64,000 nucleotides of DNA from Bacteroidales bacterium. GTDB lineage: Bacteria; Bacteroidota; Bacteroidia; Bacteroidales; Azobacteroidaceae. Of the stretch, positions 1 to 8,061 are shown piece after piece. The position numbers were made by a program, and so were the translations under genes. The notes beneath the pieces were generated by a model. That model worked only from the letters and a program-made list of their open reading frames with translations. It had not been told where the DNA came from and did not search any database. Location: assembly GCA_003851245.1 (NCBI GenBank), contig BHEP01000007.1:1-64000 (forward strand). Direction: 5' to 3'. The number at the start of each line of letters is the position of its first letter. Position 1 is the stretch's first letter.

Positions 1-407
1 ACATTGACGACATCGAAGAGGCGATGGAAAATATGGCATACCAAGGAGAGTGGAAGCCTGTGTTTGAGCTCTTTGGCAAGCGTCTTGGCGATGCCAGTGT
101 AGTTCGCGAATTTATCGAAGGCGAAGCCCATGTAAAGGGCTTTATGCTTGCGCATATGAGCCAGACAAATCACTACATCATATATCCCGAATATGAGATG
201 GCTAAAGGCTATGCCGATTTTTATTTTCAGCCCAATGTATACCTTCATCCAGAGATGCTTTATAGCTATATTGTGGAAATAAAATACCTCAAAAGAGATG
301 CTAAAGATATTGATATTGCCAAAATGCAAAACGAAGCCAGCGAGCAGCTACTCCGATATGCTGCCGACCCCAAGGTGGGAGCATCCTTAGTTATCTCGAG
401 GGCATAG
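1..407 (+). pseudogene. C-terminal part of ATPase/PD-(D/E)XK nuclease-like protein (DUF1703-type), tail replaced
   Basis: The reading frame is open from the left edge, so the gene begins outside the window and the ATG at 24 is probably internal. The protein resembles the C-terminal nuclease-like region of the AAA-ATPase/DUF1703 family, which is present in many copies in Bacteroidales genomes. A stretch with YSYIVEIKYLK fits the PD-(D/E)XK core, with E and K as the conserved pair. After KVGASL the frame runs into VISRA and a stop. The related fragment at 1943-2183 instead continues for about 30 more residues. The end of this copy therefore looks replaced or truncated. The function of the family is uncertain; family assignment is from memory of the motif. 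Confidence 0.6.
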
Positions 408-534
408 CTTAAATAATGCCTACGGTAAGCGATTTGCAGAAGCTTCCTAAAAGCCAGATTTTTTGATACTGCTAAGGCAGACAAGGGCGAAAAAATTGCC
501 TTTGCAAATTTTAAAAAAATCTTATGCTGGGGAC

Positions 535-1593
535 TTAAAATGCCTCGCCTATTCTAAAATATAGGCCCCAATCATCCTTACCTGTTGCTACATCTATGCC
601 AACATTGATATTGCGAGATGGAATGGTTTTGTATCTGACGCCTACGCCAATGGCAGGAAGTAGACTGCTGCTCCCTTTTGGAGAATTGGTAATTGCGAGA
701 CCCGCAAATCCAACCAATCCAAACTTTTTGTAAAAATTCCATCTGTCTTCTGCTTGTATGGCATATACCTGCTCGTCTCTGTATTTTCCTTCGCTGTATC
801 CTCTGAGATCTTTTGATCCAACTACAGAAAGTCCTTCAAAAGGAATTTTGCTGCCAATGGCTGCTTTGGCAAAGATGCGGGCTGCTAAAACATTAAATTT
901 GTTGATAGAATGGTAGTAGTTGGTATAGAAATTAAGCTTGGTGTATGGATTTGCATTTTCTGACTTATTTAGGTAGTGATAGGTGGTAATGCTTGCATGA
1001 ATTCCTCTTGAGGGATTGTATATATTGTTTCGTGTGTCGAGCATGGCGTTAAAGCCAAAAGCATTTTGATTTTGCTTGGTATTGGCCGCAGAATCTATGG
1101 AAGACAAATCGAACTCGGTCTTGGCATTGGCGAGCTGCATATTTGCCCCCAAATAGAGTCTTTGGTACACTCTTCGATATCCCATAGCAGCCACAAAGTC
1201 TATTTTTGTATTGAATGGCACCTCAAAATCGCCCATTCCCGGCATACTCATAAAGGTCTGAAAATTGTTATTGGAATGCCCCAGGGCAAACTCAATTCTC
1301 CAATTGTCCTGATCTAAAAATAGGGATTGACCCACCACTCCAAACCAAGATTTGTTGGTCGAATAGCTTCCCACCATTGCTGTCATAGAAGGAGGAGATA
1401 CCTTATCTTCTTTTTTGAGATTGTAAATAGCCGCTGCCATGAAGCCTACACCGAAGCCTTTGGATAAGTTGAAGGATAGCATAGGAATGGCTGTGTAATT
1501 GACATTCTTGTCAATTGGTATGCTGTCTTGCGAAAAACTGTTTTGCAAAAAAATAATGCAAAAAATGATACTTAGTTTAATTTTGAAAGTCAT
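535..1593 (-). CDS. BamA/TamA-family (Omp85-like) outer membrane beta-barrel protein
   Basis: A 352-residue protein with an N-terminal signal peptide (about residues 1-21, cleavage after NSFS) and then alternating amphipathic beta strands to a C-terminal aromatic residue (GEAF). Around residue 262 it has LRGYSEGKYRDEQ, which matches the RGY-type motif of the Omp85/surface antigen D15 barrel. The usual POTRA domains are absent, so it is a barrel-only member rather than BamA itself. It probably sits in the outer membrane; its substrate is unknown. It stands alone between two fragments of the ATPase/nuclease family. No clear promoter of the TTTG/TAnnTTTG type was found upstream. Confidence 0.75.
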   Translation of the reverse strand: MTFKIKLSIIFCIIFLQNSFSQDSIPIDKNVNYTAIPMLSFNLSKGFGVGFMAAAIYNLKKEDKVSPPSMTAMVGSYSTNKSWFGVVGQSLFLDQDNWRIEFALGHSNNNFQTFMSMPGMGDFEVPFNTKIDFVAAMGYRRVYQRLYLGANMQLANAKTEFDLSSIDSAANTKQNQNAFGFNAMLDTRNNIYNPSRGIHASITTYHYLNKSENANPYTKLNFYTNYYHSINKFNVLAARIFAKAAIGSKIPFEGLSVVGSKDLRGYSEGKYRDEQVYAIQAEDRWNFYKKFGLVGFAGLAITNSPKGSSSLLPAIGVGVRYKTIPSRNINVGIDVATGKDDWGLYFRIGEAF

Positions 1594-1942
1594 TCTGTAA
1601 TATAATTATGTGCTTAATTTATAAGGCCTCTAAAATGAACTTTTTTTGACGCGCTCAAGACTGATGAAGAAGGGATTTTGCCTTTGTAAACGACCCTTTT
1701 GAATAAGATATTGGGGTGAAAATAGCAACAAAATTGTTATGTATATATCCTAATCAATGGTGAAGTTAGTAATTAATTTCTTTCTTAGAATTAATTTCAA
1801 GTAAAATTCACTATTTTATTGTAATTATGGCTTTTAAAATACTACAAATAGTTCTAATTTAGGTTTTAGTTCTTAACACTTGCATTGAGTCTCATTTTTC
1901 AATTATTATACCTGTTCACTTTTCGATTATTATATACATATG
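1594..1942. other. Noncoding AT-rich gap with a two-copy 24-bp repeat
   Basis: No gene is seen in this 349-bp stretch. Near its right end a 16-bp segment (TTTTTCAATTATTATA, 1895-1910) recurs with two changes at 1919-1934, a period of 24 bp. It lies directly before the point where homology to the left-hand ATPase/nuclease fragment starts. Confidence 0.5.
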
Positions 1943-2183
1943 CCTTCATCCCGAGATGCTTTATAGCTATATTGTGGAAATAAAATACCTCAAAAGAGAT
2001 GCTAAAGATATTGATATTGCCAAAATGCAAAACGAAGCTAGCGAGCAGCTACGCCGCTATGCTGCCGACCCCAAGGTGGGAGCCTCATTAGGCAATACCC
2101 AACTTAGATTGGTAGGTGTGATAATGAAAGGATGGGAGGTAATAGATAGTTTTGAGCTACCGCAACCCAAAGAAGAGGCTTAG
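1943..2183 (+). pseudogene. Second fragment of the ATPase/PD-(D/E)XK nuclease-like family (C-terminal end)
   Basis: Positions 1943-2093 repeat positions 242-392 with only a handful of mismatches. The frame then continues with GNTQLRLVGVIMKGWEVIDS and ends in PQPKEEA, which looks like the natural end of the family. It has no N-terminal part: the upstream sequence is unrelated AT-rich DNA, and the first ATG (1956) lies inside the conserved domain. It is therefore a 5'-truncated remnant, not a working gene. Together the two fragments suggest recombination between members of a multicopy gene family. Confidence 0.65.
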
Positions 2184-2276
2184 ACATTTTGCTAAAAAAA
2201 TGATACTCTACAGAATGATACTCAACATTGTCAAGTCGGCAATATGCTCTACTTAAGTAACTTTAAAAAGCTGAAA

Positions 2277-5108
2277 TCACTCCACTACCAGCCAAGTATA
2301 TCCTTGAGCAGGAATTTCAAGCTCGACTTCAATACAAGATTGATTATCCAAAAGATAGGTTTGAGGTTTTTGTTCCTGCTCCCTAACTGATGCTGTTTTA
2401 GATATTCCTGTGTAGTAGAGGGGTAGTTTGATGGTTTTTGTAATGCTTGTTTTTGTGGGATTATAAAGCATGACAAATCCTTTTTCTGCCAATTCGGGGT
2501 TGACGTGCATGATTCCATCATAATCTTTTCCGTCGGGTCGGCGAAGATGAACAATTTCGCTATTGAGTATATCCCTGTATTTTTTGTACCATTCTATAAC
2601 CTCAATAACCGTTTGCTTTGTTTCTGGACTGTCGTACAAACGATGTCCTCGATAACAAGCTTGTACGCCCGTACCATAGTTTTGTATTTGATGTGCCTTA
2701 TAGTCTTTCAGATGATCTTTTAGGGGCTCTAAGGTTGCGGCCGCTCCTCCTCCATGGTATTCGGTAAGCGGCACAAATGTCCAGCACATGCTAGGCAATC
2801 GTTCCCAAAGTCCATCATACATCACCTGTCGGCCTAATACCAACTGCCGTTCGCGAGGCAAAGACCAATTTACCTCACGGTAGCCAATACCTACTTTGGT
2901 ACTTCCATTTAATATATATCCAAAATCGGGCACGTTGGTATAAATTCCTTGTTCGCACATCCAGGTGTATAGATCTACAATTTGCTTGCGCTGTTCCCAC
3001 TGCGAATCAAGCAATCCTTTGTGGTGGGCATGCTCTGTTGAGGCGCATACATTGCCTGGGTATGAGCCATCATTCTCAAAGACAGTCATTCCTGTTTTCT
3101 CAAAGAAGCTCTTTATTTTTCTAAAATAATCAAAGCCCCATTCGCTCGATAGGCAGGGCGAACTGCCGAATATCATTCCTCCTCTTTTGCCCGTTTGGGG
3201 GTTTATTACATCTATACTATCACTTATCCAGCGGCTAGAGAGCAGGGAGTAGCCCCCAAGTTCAATGCCTTTGCTGTTGGCATATTGACGCATTTCTCGA
3301 AACTTTGCAATATTGTCCACACTTTCATTTTCCATACTAAGGCCTGAACCAAAGCTCAAAATAATCATCTCGTAACCTGTTGCCGCACATTGATCCACGG
3401 CCTCCCTTACCACCTTTGGATCGGAGGATGTGCAGTGCATAAAGATGGGGTTTTCGGTTACCCAAGGAGCTATTTTCTTGTACATTCGTTGCACAAACAA
3501 GCCCTTACGTTCGCGTTGTTCGCTATCGAAGGGCATCATCCAATTGCGAAATGTTGTAAAACCCTTACCCGAAGGGATAGATACATCGGGACCCATGGGT
3601 AATTTGATATTTAATAGGCAGGGGGTAAGCAGGGGGTAATTGCATTGCGAGGTATAACGAGGATCTACGTCCCAAAACTCTGTACGCTCGGATTCTTTCT
3701 CTGTAAACCCTAGAAAGGCCCAATCACTTTCAAGATGAATGTTGGGCTTTAAGAACTGATGGCTCTCTTTGGTTTCTACGGGAGAATCAGGTTCTACCAT
3801 AGCCAATTGCTCGAGATTAAACTCATCCAAATTAATCTCCATTCCTGTGTTGTTTTCTATTTCAATCCACTTGCTTATACATGGCAATCCATCATATAGC
3901 GCATAATTTATTTTAACCCTTACATTCTCCAAAACTTCTGGCCCCTTGAGAATAAATGTGAGTAAGCAACCCTCTTCAGGAGCTTTTTTGACAAGCGACC
4001 ATCTTTTGTTTGGCCAATTGATTCGTGGACTCAGCTCACCGACTTCAAAATCTACAACTTGAAACGAATTGGGCAAAGCCTGCATCTTATCTACCCAATC
4101 AAACATCGTATAGCCAAACTCTTCTTGCCCTGCCAGACCTCCTAGGGAGTATATTTTCCCATCAATTTTCAATATACCCTCACTGCTTACAGCCCGCAAG
4201 AGCGTTTGCCCTGTCATCTGATTTGAAAGATCAATGGTTGCCAAATTGGGAGTTATTCTAAACACCCGCGACACCAATCCATTGGTAAGTACTATGCTTT
4301 TTTGATCGTGGGTTTGCAAGACTTTTGCCTTTGCTCTTGAGGCATCCAACAGCCAGTCGTACCGAACATTGGGAAGAGGAAGTTGAATGGCACTTAGGCG
4401 AGAGACCTTGTCGTGAATATGCTTTTGGGCCTGTTTGTCGACCACTCTATTGGCCTGCACGTAATGAGCTTCCACAAGTTGGGGTTTAATTTCTGAGTAC
4501 GCAAACTGGGCATTCATCCAGTTGCCAAAATCGCCACTCGAACCATCGCCAGCATCTTGGCAAATCAAATCTATTACATTGATGCCTCGTAGGTCTAAGT
4601 TTACTGATTTTACTGCCTCATTCCCCCGCATGGTTCCACTATTAAAAACCTCCTTCCCATCGGCAATAATTTTGAACACAACACTCCCCTTCTCTACACT
4701 GCCATTGCCACTGCCAATACCTAAAAATTGTTTGCTCTTTTTAATATTGTCGGTTTGATAAAACATCATACTGCCATCGGTGAGAGGCACGGCAGAAATG
4801 TTGTCGGATTTATAATCAATATCATTGTCATTTACTCCCACCTTGCATTCAAAGTGCTGCACGTTATTTGCAAGAAATATGCGTATTTGAGAATTGGCAT
4901 AAACACCCACCCCATGATCGAAAGTTTGTCCCAAGACCTTGAACGGAGCTCCGTTTGCAGCCCTATTCTTGAGCGGCGAGGAATATTGTTGGTAAGCTCT
5001 GTCAAGTTCTAATTCGGATAGCTTGATTGTTGTACCTTGTCCTTTGAGCATAGCTACAGGACTCAAAAGGATGAATAAGGCGAGAATTAGTTTGATTTTC
5101 ATAAGCAT
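2277..5108 (-). CDS. NPCBM-domain glycoside hydrolase (alpha-galactosidase-like superfamily), secreted
   Basis: A 943-residue protein with a signal peptide (about residues 1-24). Residues about 28-205 form an NPCBM/NEW2-type carbohydrate-binding module (FDHGVGVYANSQI, VGVNDND). A beta-rich domain of about 250 residues follows, then a TIM-barrel-like region (about 500-800). The segment TVFENDGSYPG near residue 680 could hold a catalytic Asp as in GH36/GH27-like enzymes, and GYEMIILSFGSG looks like a barrel strand. A small C-terminal beta domain ends in YTWLVVE. The exact GH family and the substrate cannot be fixed by eye. It is the only evident glycosidase in the utilization locus and lies last in it, 126 bp after the thioredoxin-like gene. 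The overall layout follows clan GH-D enzymes, but the catalytic acid was not identified. Confidence 0.7.
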   Translation of the reverse strand: MLMKIKLILALFILLSPVAMLKGQGTTIKLSELELDRAYQQYSSPLKNRAANGAPFKVLGQTFDHGVGVYANSQIRIFLANNVQHFECKVGVNDNDIDYKSDNISAVPLTDGSMMFYQTDNIKKSKQFLGIGSGNGSVEKGSVVFKIIADGKEVFNSGTMRGNEAVKSVNLDLRGINVIDLICQDAGDGSSGDFGNWMNAQFAYSEIKPQLVEAHYVQANRVVDKQAQKHIHDKVSRLSAIQLPLPNVRYDWLLDASRAKAKVLQTHDQKSIVLTNGLVSRVFRITPNLATIDLSNQMTGQTLLRAVSSEGILKIDGKIYSLGGLAGQEEFGYTMFDWVDKMQALPNSFQVVDFEVGELSPRINWPNKRWSLVKKAPEEGCLLTFILKGPEVLENVRVKINYALYDGLPCISKWIEIENNTGMEINLDEFNLEQLAMVEPDSPVETKESHQFLKPNIHLESDWAFLGFTEKESERTEFWDVDPRYTSQCNYPLLTPCLLNIKLPMGPDVSIPSGKGFTTFRNWMMPFDSEQRERKGLFVQRMYKKIAPWVTENPIFMHCTSSDPKVVREAVDQCAATGYEMIILSFGSGLSMENESVDNIAKFREMRQYANSKGIELGGYSLLSSRWISDSIDVINPQTGKRGGMIFGSSPCLSSEWGFDYFRKIKSFFEKTGMTVFENDGSYPGNVCASTEHAHHKGLLDSQWEQRKQIVDLYTWMCEQGIYTNVPDFGYILNGSTKVGIGYREVNWSLPRERQLVLGRQVMYDGLWERLPSMCWTFVPLTEYHGGGAAATLEPLKDHLKDYKAHQIQNYGTGVQACYRGHRLYDSPETKQTVIEVIEWYKKYRDILNSEIVHLRRPDGKDYDGIMHVNPELAEKGFVMLYNPTKTSITKTIKLPLYYTGISKTASVREQEQKPQTYLLDNQSCIEVELEIPAQGYTWLVVE

Positions 5109-5130
5109 GTTGGTTTACCTAATTTGGACT

Positions 5131-5138
5131 CAAAGTTA
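5131..5138 (-). promoter_or_regulatory. Possible -7 element before the glycoside hydrolase gene
   Basis: On the minus strand this reads TAACTTTG, fitting TAnnTTTG of Bacteroides promoters, 23 bp before the start codon. A -33 match is poor (ATTG at a spacing of 22). It may give the hydrolase its own transcript in addition to readthrough. Confidence 0.3.
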
Positions 5139-5201
5139 ATGTTTTATTTTCAAAAGTATCCAATGTGGTGGCGAAATTAATGATACAATAATTTTAAAAC
5201 A

Positions 5202-5231
5202 AGGCATGCTATGCCTCTTGCTTTGAGCAAG
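5202..5231 (-). promoter_or_regulatory. Two abutting small perfect hairpins between the tlpA-like and hydrolase genes
   Basis: AGGCAT-GCT-ATGCCT (5202-5216) is followed without any gap by CTTGCT-TTG-AGCAAG (5217-5231). Both are perfect six-pair stems with three-base loops, three bases past the stop codon of the thioredoxin-like gene. No U-tract follows, so a role in mRNA processing or stability is as likely as termination. Confidence 0.5.
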
Positions 5232-5234
5232 TAT

Positions 5235-6758
5235 TTATGGCAAAGTCTCTTCTATCATTTTTTGCATTCTATCTGTCCCTGGGTATCCCGTAACCTTGTT
5301 TTTCAATACTCCCTGAGCATCATAAAACAAATACATAGGTAATCCCTCAAAACCAAAACTATCCAATACATAGTCCCACTCCTCGTCTGTTAGATAATAA
5401 TGCTCGCCGCTGATTGATTTAATTTTCTCGTCCCATGTTTTCTTGGTAGCCGCTCCCGAAACATAGACAAAAACCACCTCTTTATCTTGCATATCGTCCT
5501 TTATCTTTTTAGATTTTTGCATGCCATCTAGGCAAGGGCCACACCAAGTAGCCCAAAAATCTACCGCCACTGCCTTGCCCTTGTATTTGGATACAATGGC
5601 ATCCATGAGAGCTTCTTTGGGGACTGAAGGTGTTTGATTGACTATGGTATTGCCAATCTCTTCATTTATTTTTACTATCTCCTCATTCTTTTTAAAAAGA
5701 ATTTTTGTTATCTCTTTGTTCTTAAAATAGGCTTTGATATTTTCTTTTTGTTTCTCCGACAAGGGCTTCGTTTCGTCTATAAATTGCTTAGAATAAGCAT
5801 TGGCTGCCAACATTTCGTAAAACAAACCAGTATCAAAACCAACTAGATCGGCTATCTTGGTTTTTACTTCCTTGAGCCAGTCTTCAATAGGCGTATCTTT
5901 GATTGTAAGGATATTTAAGGTGTCTATTGTAAGAATGAATTGTAGTCCTCGAACATAAGCATGGTAATATAGATATTTCGGATTATTCAAATCAAAAATT
6001 TTCAAGAAGCTATAGTATGATCGTGTGGGCTCTTGCGGTATAAAATCACCCCAGTCTGCCTCTTGATTAAGGCCACGATAGTTCAGTTCTATACCGTCTT
6101 TATAAGTTAAAAGTCTTCCTGCGAAATAAATCATTTCAAAATGATTAAGAACAAAAAATTTAGCCTTTTCTGATAGGTTTGACCCTTCCAGCGCATATTC
6201 CGCTCTTCCCTCAAGCTGCTTTAGTTCGTTTTGAGCGTAATCCTCAGGACTCTTATCATAAAAAGGTTCTGCAGGAAATCGGTGTCCATAAAATCGCATC
6301 ATTACTTCTTCAATACTTACAGCATCACCATCAGTGAAGCTAAGACTACTTTGCACTTTGGCTTTTTTATTACCCAATTCATCAAAAACTACCTCTAATT
6401 TAACCTCTTCATTATCTACCAATCCGACAGAAATACCAGTATTGAATATTTCGGAATAAATGAGTCCTATAATATTGCATTCAATTGGAACTTCAAAATA
6501 AAAACTGCCATCGTCATTCAAGGGAGTTTCAAACAAACTTTCATCTGCTGTCACTGGATTTGGATACCACAAAGTTATAGATGGATTATCCTCTCCTTCT
6601 TTGACTTGAAAATTAATCACCTTGCCCACCACTTTGGCTGTTCCTGCCTTGATTTGAAGATCTGGCAAACGGTCTTTACTTGCAGAGGCACAAGAGAATA
6701 GTACTGTGCAAATTCCTAGAATAAGAATTTGTCTTGTAAATCTTGTCATGTTGTTCAT
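5235..6758 (-). CDS. TlpA-like thioredoxin-fold lipoprotein
   Basis: A 507-residue lipoprotein with lipobox LFSC (Cys 23). The N-terminal 370 or so residues are of unclear fold; they begin like the DUF4369-type domains often joined to Bacteroidetes thioredoxins (KVVGKVINFQVK). The C-terminal thioredoxin domain (about 380-507) carries VDFWATWCGPC near residue 404, with both active-site cysteines intact, and a late Gly-Pro-like loop (GFEGLPMYLFYD). It probably acts as a thiol-disulfide oxidoreductase in the periplasm or on the envelope. Position between susE-like and hydrolase genes suggests it is made with the glycan-uptake proteins, perhaps to keep Cys-containing partners correct, but that is inference. 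M4 is an alternative start. Confidence 0.8.
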   Translation of the reverse strand: MNNMTRFTRQILILGICTVLFSCASASKDRLPDLQIKAGTAKVVGKVINFQVKEGEDNPSITLWYPNPVTADESLFETPLNDDGSFYFEVPIECNIIGLIYSEIFNTGISVGLVDNEEVKLEVVFDELGNKKAKVQSSLSFTDGDAVSIEEVMMRFYGHRFPAEPFYDKSPEDYAQNELKQLEGRAEYALEGSNLSEKAKFFVLNHFEMIYFAGRLLTYKDGIELNYRGLNQEADWGDFIPQEPTRSYYSFLKIFDLNNPKYLYYHAYVRGLQFILTIDTLNILTIKDTPIEDWLKEVKTKIADLVGFDTGLFYEMLAANAYSKQFIDETKPLSEKQKENIKAYFKNKEITKILFKKNEEIVKINEEIGNTIVNQTPSVPKEALMDAIVSKYKGKAVAVDFWATWCGPCLDGMQKSKKIKDDMQDKEVVFVYVSGAATKKTWDEKIKSISGEHYYLTDEEWDYVLDSFGFEGLPMYLFYDAQGVLKNKVTGYPGTDRMQKMIEETLP

Positions 6759-6794
6759 AATGTTGTGTTTTTTATCAGCTAAGTATCCACAAAG

Positions 6795-6842
6795 ATAATA
6801 TAAATAAAGATTTAGACTAGCCTAAATCTTTATTTATATTAT
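6795..6842 (-). terminator. Long perfect hairpin between the SusE-like and TlpA-like genes
   Basis: Two perfectly complementary 21-bp arms (6795-6815 and 6822-6842) enclose the loop ACTAGC. The stem is nearly all A/T, and the 3' arm on the minus strand is rich in U. It lies 8 bp after the susE-like stop codon and may attenuate, stabilise or end the upstream transcript. Confidence 0.6.
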
Positions 6843-6850
6843 ATAATTTT

Positions 6851-7954
6851 TTATTGTTTATCAAATTTTATCTTCATAAGCTCCGTATCAATCCTTATCA
6901 GATACTTACCGGACTGCTCATCTTTGATCTTCCATTTTATATCATCGCCACCAGAATACACCTGCAGATCTTCGCTATCTATCGATCCATCGGCCACCAT
7001 GGGTCTGAATGTAGGAGCACCCCAGTCTCTTTCAATAGGTATTTTGAGGTCGCCCGCTTTTAATTCTACAGCTATAGTAAAAACGTTGGGCGTAGCAGGA
7101 TTCCACTGCATTTCTAAGGCTTGCCCAATATCCCATCCAATGGAAGTGGCATCGCCCACCAAAAACAGCCTTTCATAAGGCACAAGTTTATAAAGGATTC
7201 TAGCTTCTTTTCTGAATAAGGCAATGGCATAGGTACCTTCTTTTTCTATAGCAAACAAGTTGTCGGCCTCACTTTCAAGAGTTCGCTCTACCAATTCATT
7301 GTCTGTTGTGCCCCTATTCAAAGAAGGAAGCATTTCGCCAATGGTGGTAATAAACTTGAAACCGCCAGGCGTCAAATTTCCCCTCCAGTGGTAGAATACT
7401 CCATTCTCGGCCTCCGTCAGCCCTATTCCCTTACTTGGATTAAGTCCTGCGACAGTGGCATCGCCCAATAAGAATAGGGGTTTTGGGGCAACTATAAATG
7501 TTTTAGCCTCCACTTCGGCAATTGATATTTCGGGATACATAAATTTAGGACCATTTACTTTTGCTACCACTCTGGCTTGCAATTTTACCTCGTCGCCAGG
7601 GAAAGCTCCCCATTTATTGGTAATCAAATCGTTGAGCTCTTTGTGGGTATAGCTTACGGAGCGTTCTCCATCGGCAGGTATCTCTATAGGCTCCGTGGAG
7701 GTTTTAAAATCAGAACCAAAAATATCCAATCGAAATATATAAACGATGGTATTTTCTGCTCCCTTGTCTACACCCCTATTCCAAGAATATGTAATTGCCA
7801 CATCCTCTGGCAGCTCCTCATCCAAAAGAATGGACGCGCTAGTAGGCGTAAGAATCAAGGCGTCGGCATGTGCTCCATTGCTGTTGTCGTCGTCACTGCA
7901 AGCCATGAAAAATGTGGACATAAGCAGCAGCACTATTTTATAGATTGTTTTCAT
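6851..7954 (-). CDS. SusE/SusF-like surface lipoprotein
   Basis: A 367-residue lipoprotein with lipobox FMAC (Cys 19), followed by SDDDNSN, an acidic stretch like the lipoprotein export signals of surface-exposed Bacteroidetes lipoproteins. An N-terminal SusE-type immunoglobulin-like domain (LILTPTSASILLDEE) is followed by two related starch-binding-type modules. Their repeated signature is LFLLGDATVAGLN and LFLVGDATSIGWD. SusE/F proteins bind the target glycan at the cell surface next to the SusCD uptake complex. It follows susD in the same direction, which fits that job. The ligand is unknown. Confidence 0.85.
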   Translation of the reverse strand: MKTIYKIVLLLMSTFFMACSDDDNSNGAHADALILTPTSASILLDEELPEDVAITYSWNRGVDKGAENTIVYIFRLDIFGSDFKTSTEPIEIPADGERSVSYTHKELNDLITNKWGAFPGDEVKLQARVVAKVNGPKFMYPEISIAEVEAKTFIVAPKPLFLLGDATVAGLNPSKGIGLTEAENGVFYHWRGNLTPGGFKFITTIGEMLPSLNRGTTDNELVERTLESEADNLFAIEKEGTYAIALFRKEARILYKLVPYERLFLVGDATSIGWDIGQALEMQWNPATPNVFTIAVELKAGDLKIPIERDWGAPTFRPMVADGSIDSEDLQVYSGGDDIKWKIKDEQSGKYLIRIDTELMKIKFDKQ

Positions 7955-8010
7955 ATTGTTTGTTTTCTCATTGTTTATTTGTTGTCTATATTACGATAAG
8001 ATTCTATGAT

Positions 8011-8032
8011 AGGGGCTAATAGCTTAGCCCCT
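8011..8032 (-). promoter_or_regulatory. Strong hairpin between susD and the susE-like gene
   Basis: AGGGGCTAA (8011-8019), loop TAGC, TTAGCCCCT (8024-8032): a perfect nine-pair GC-rich stem in the 107-bp gap. No U-tract follows on the minus strand. It could protect the susCD message 3' end or partly reduce downstream expression. Confidence 0.6.
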
Positions 8033-8061
8033 TCATCCTTCTAAATTCAATATACGCAAGA

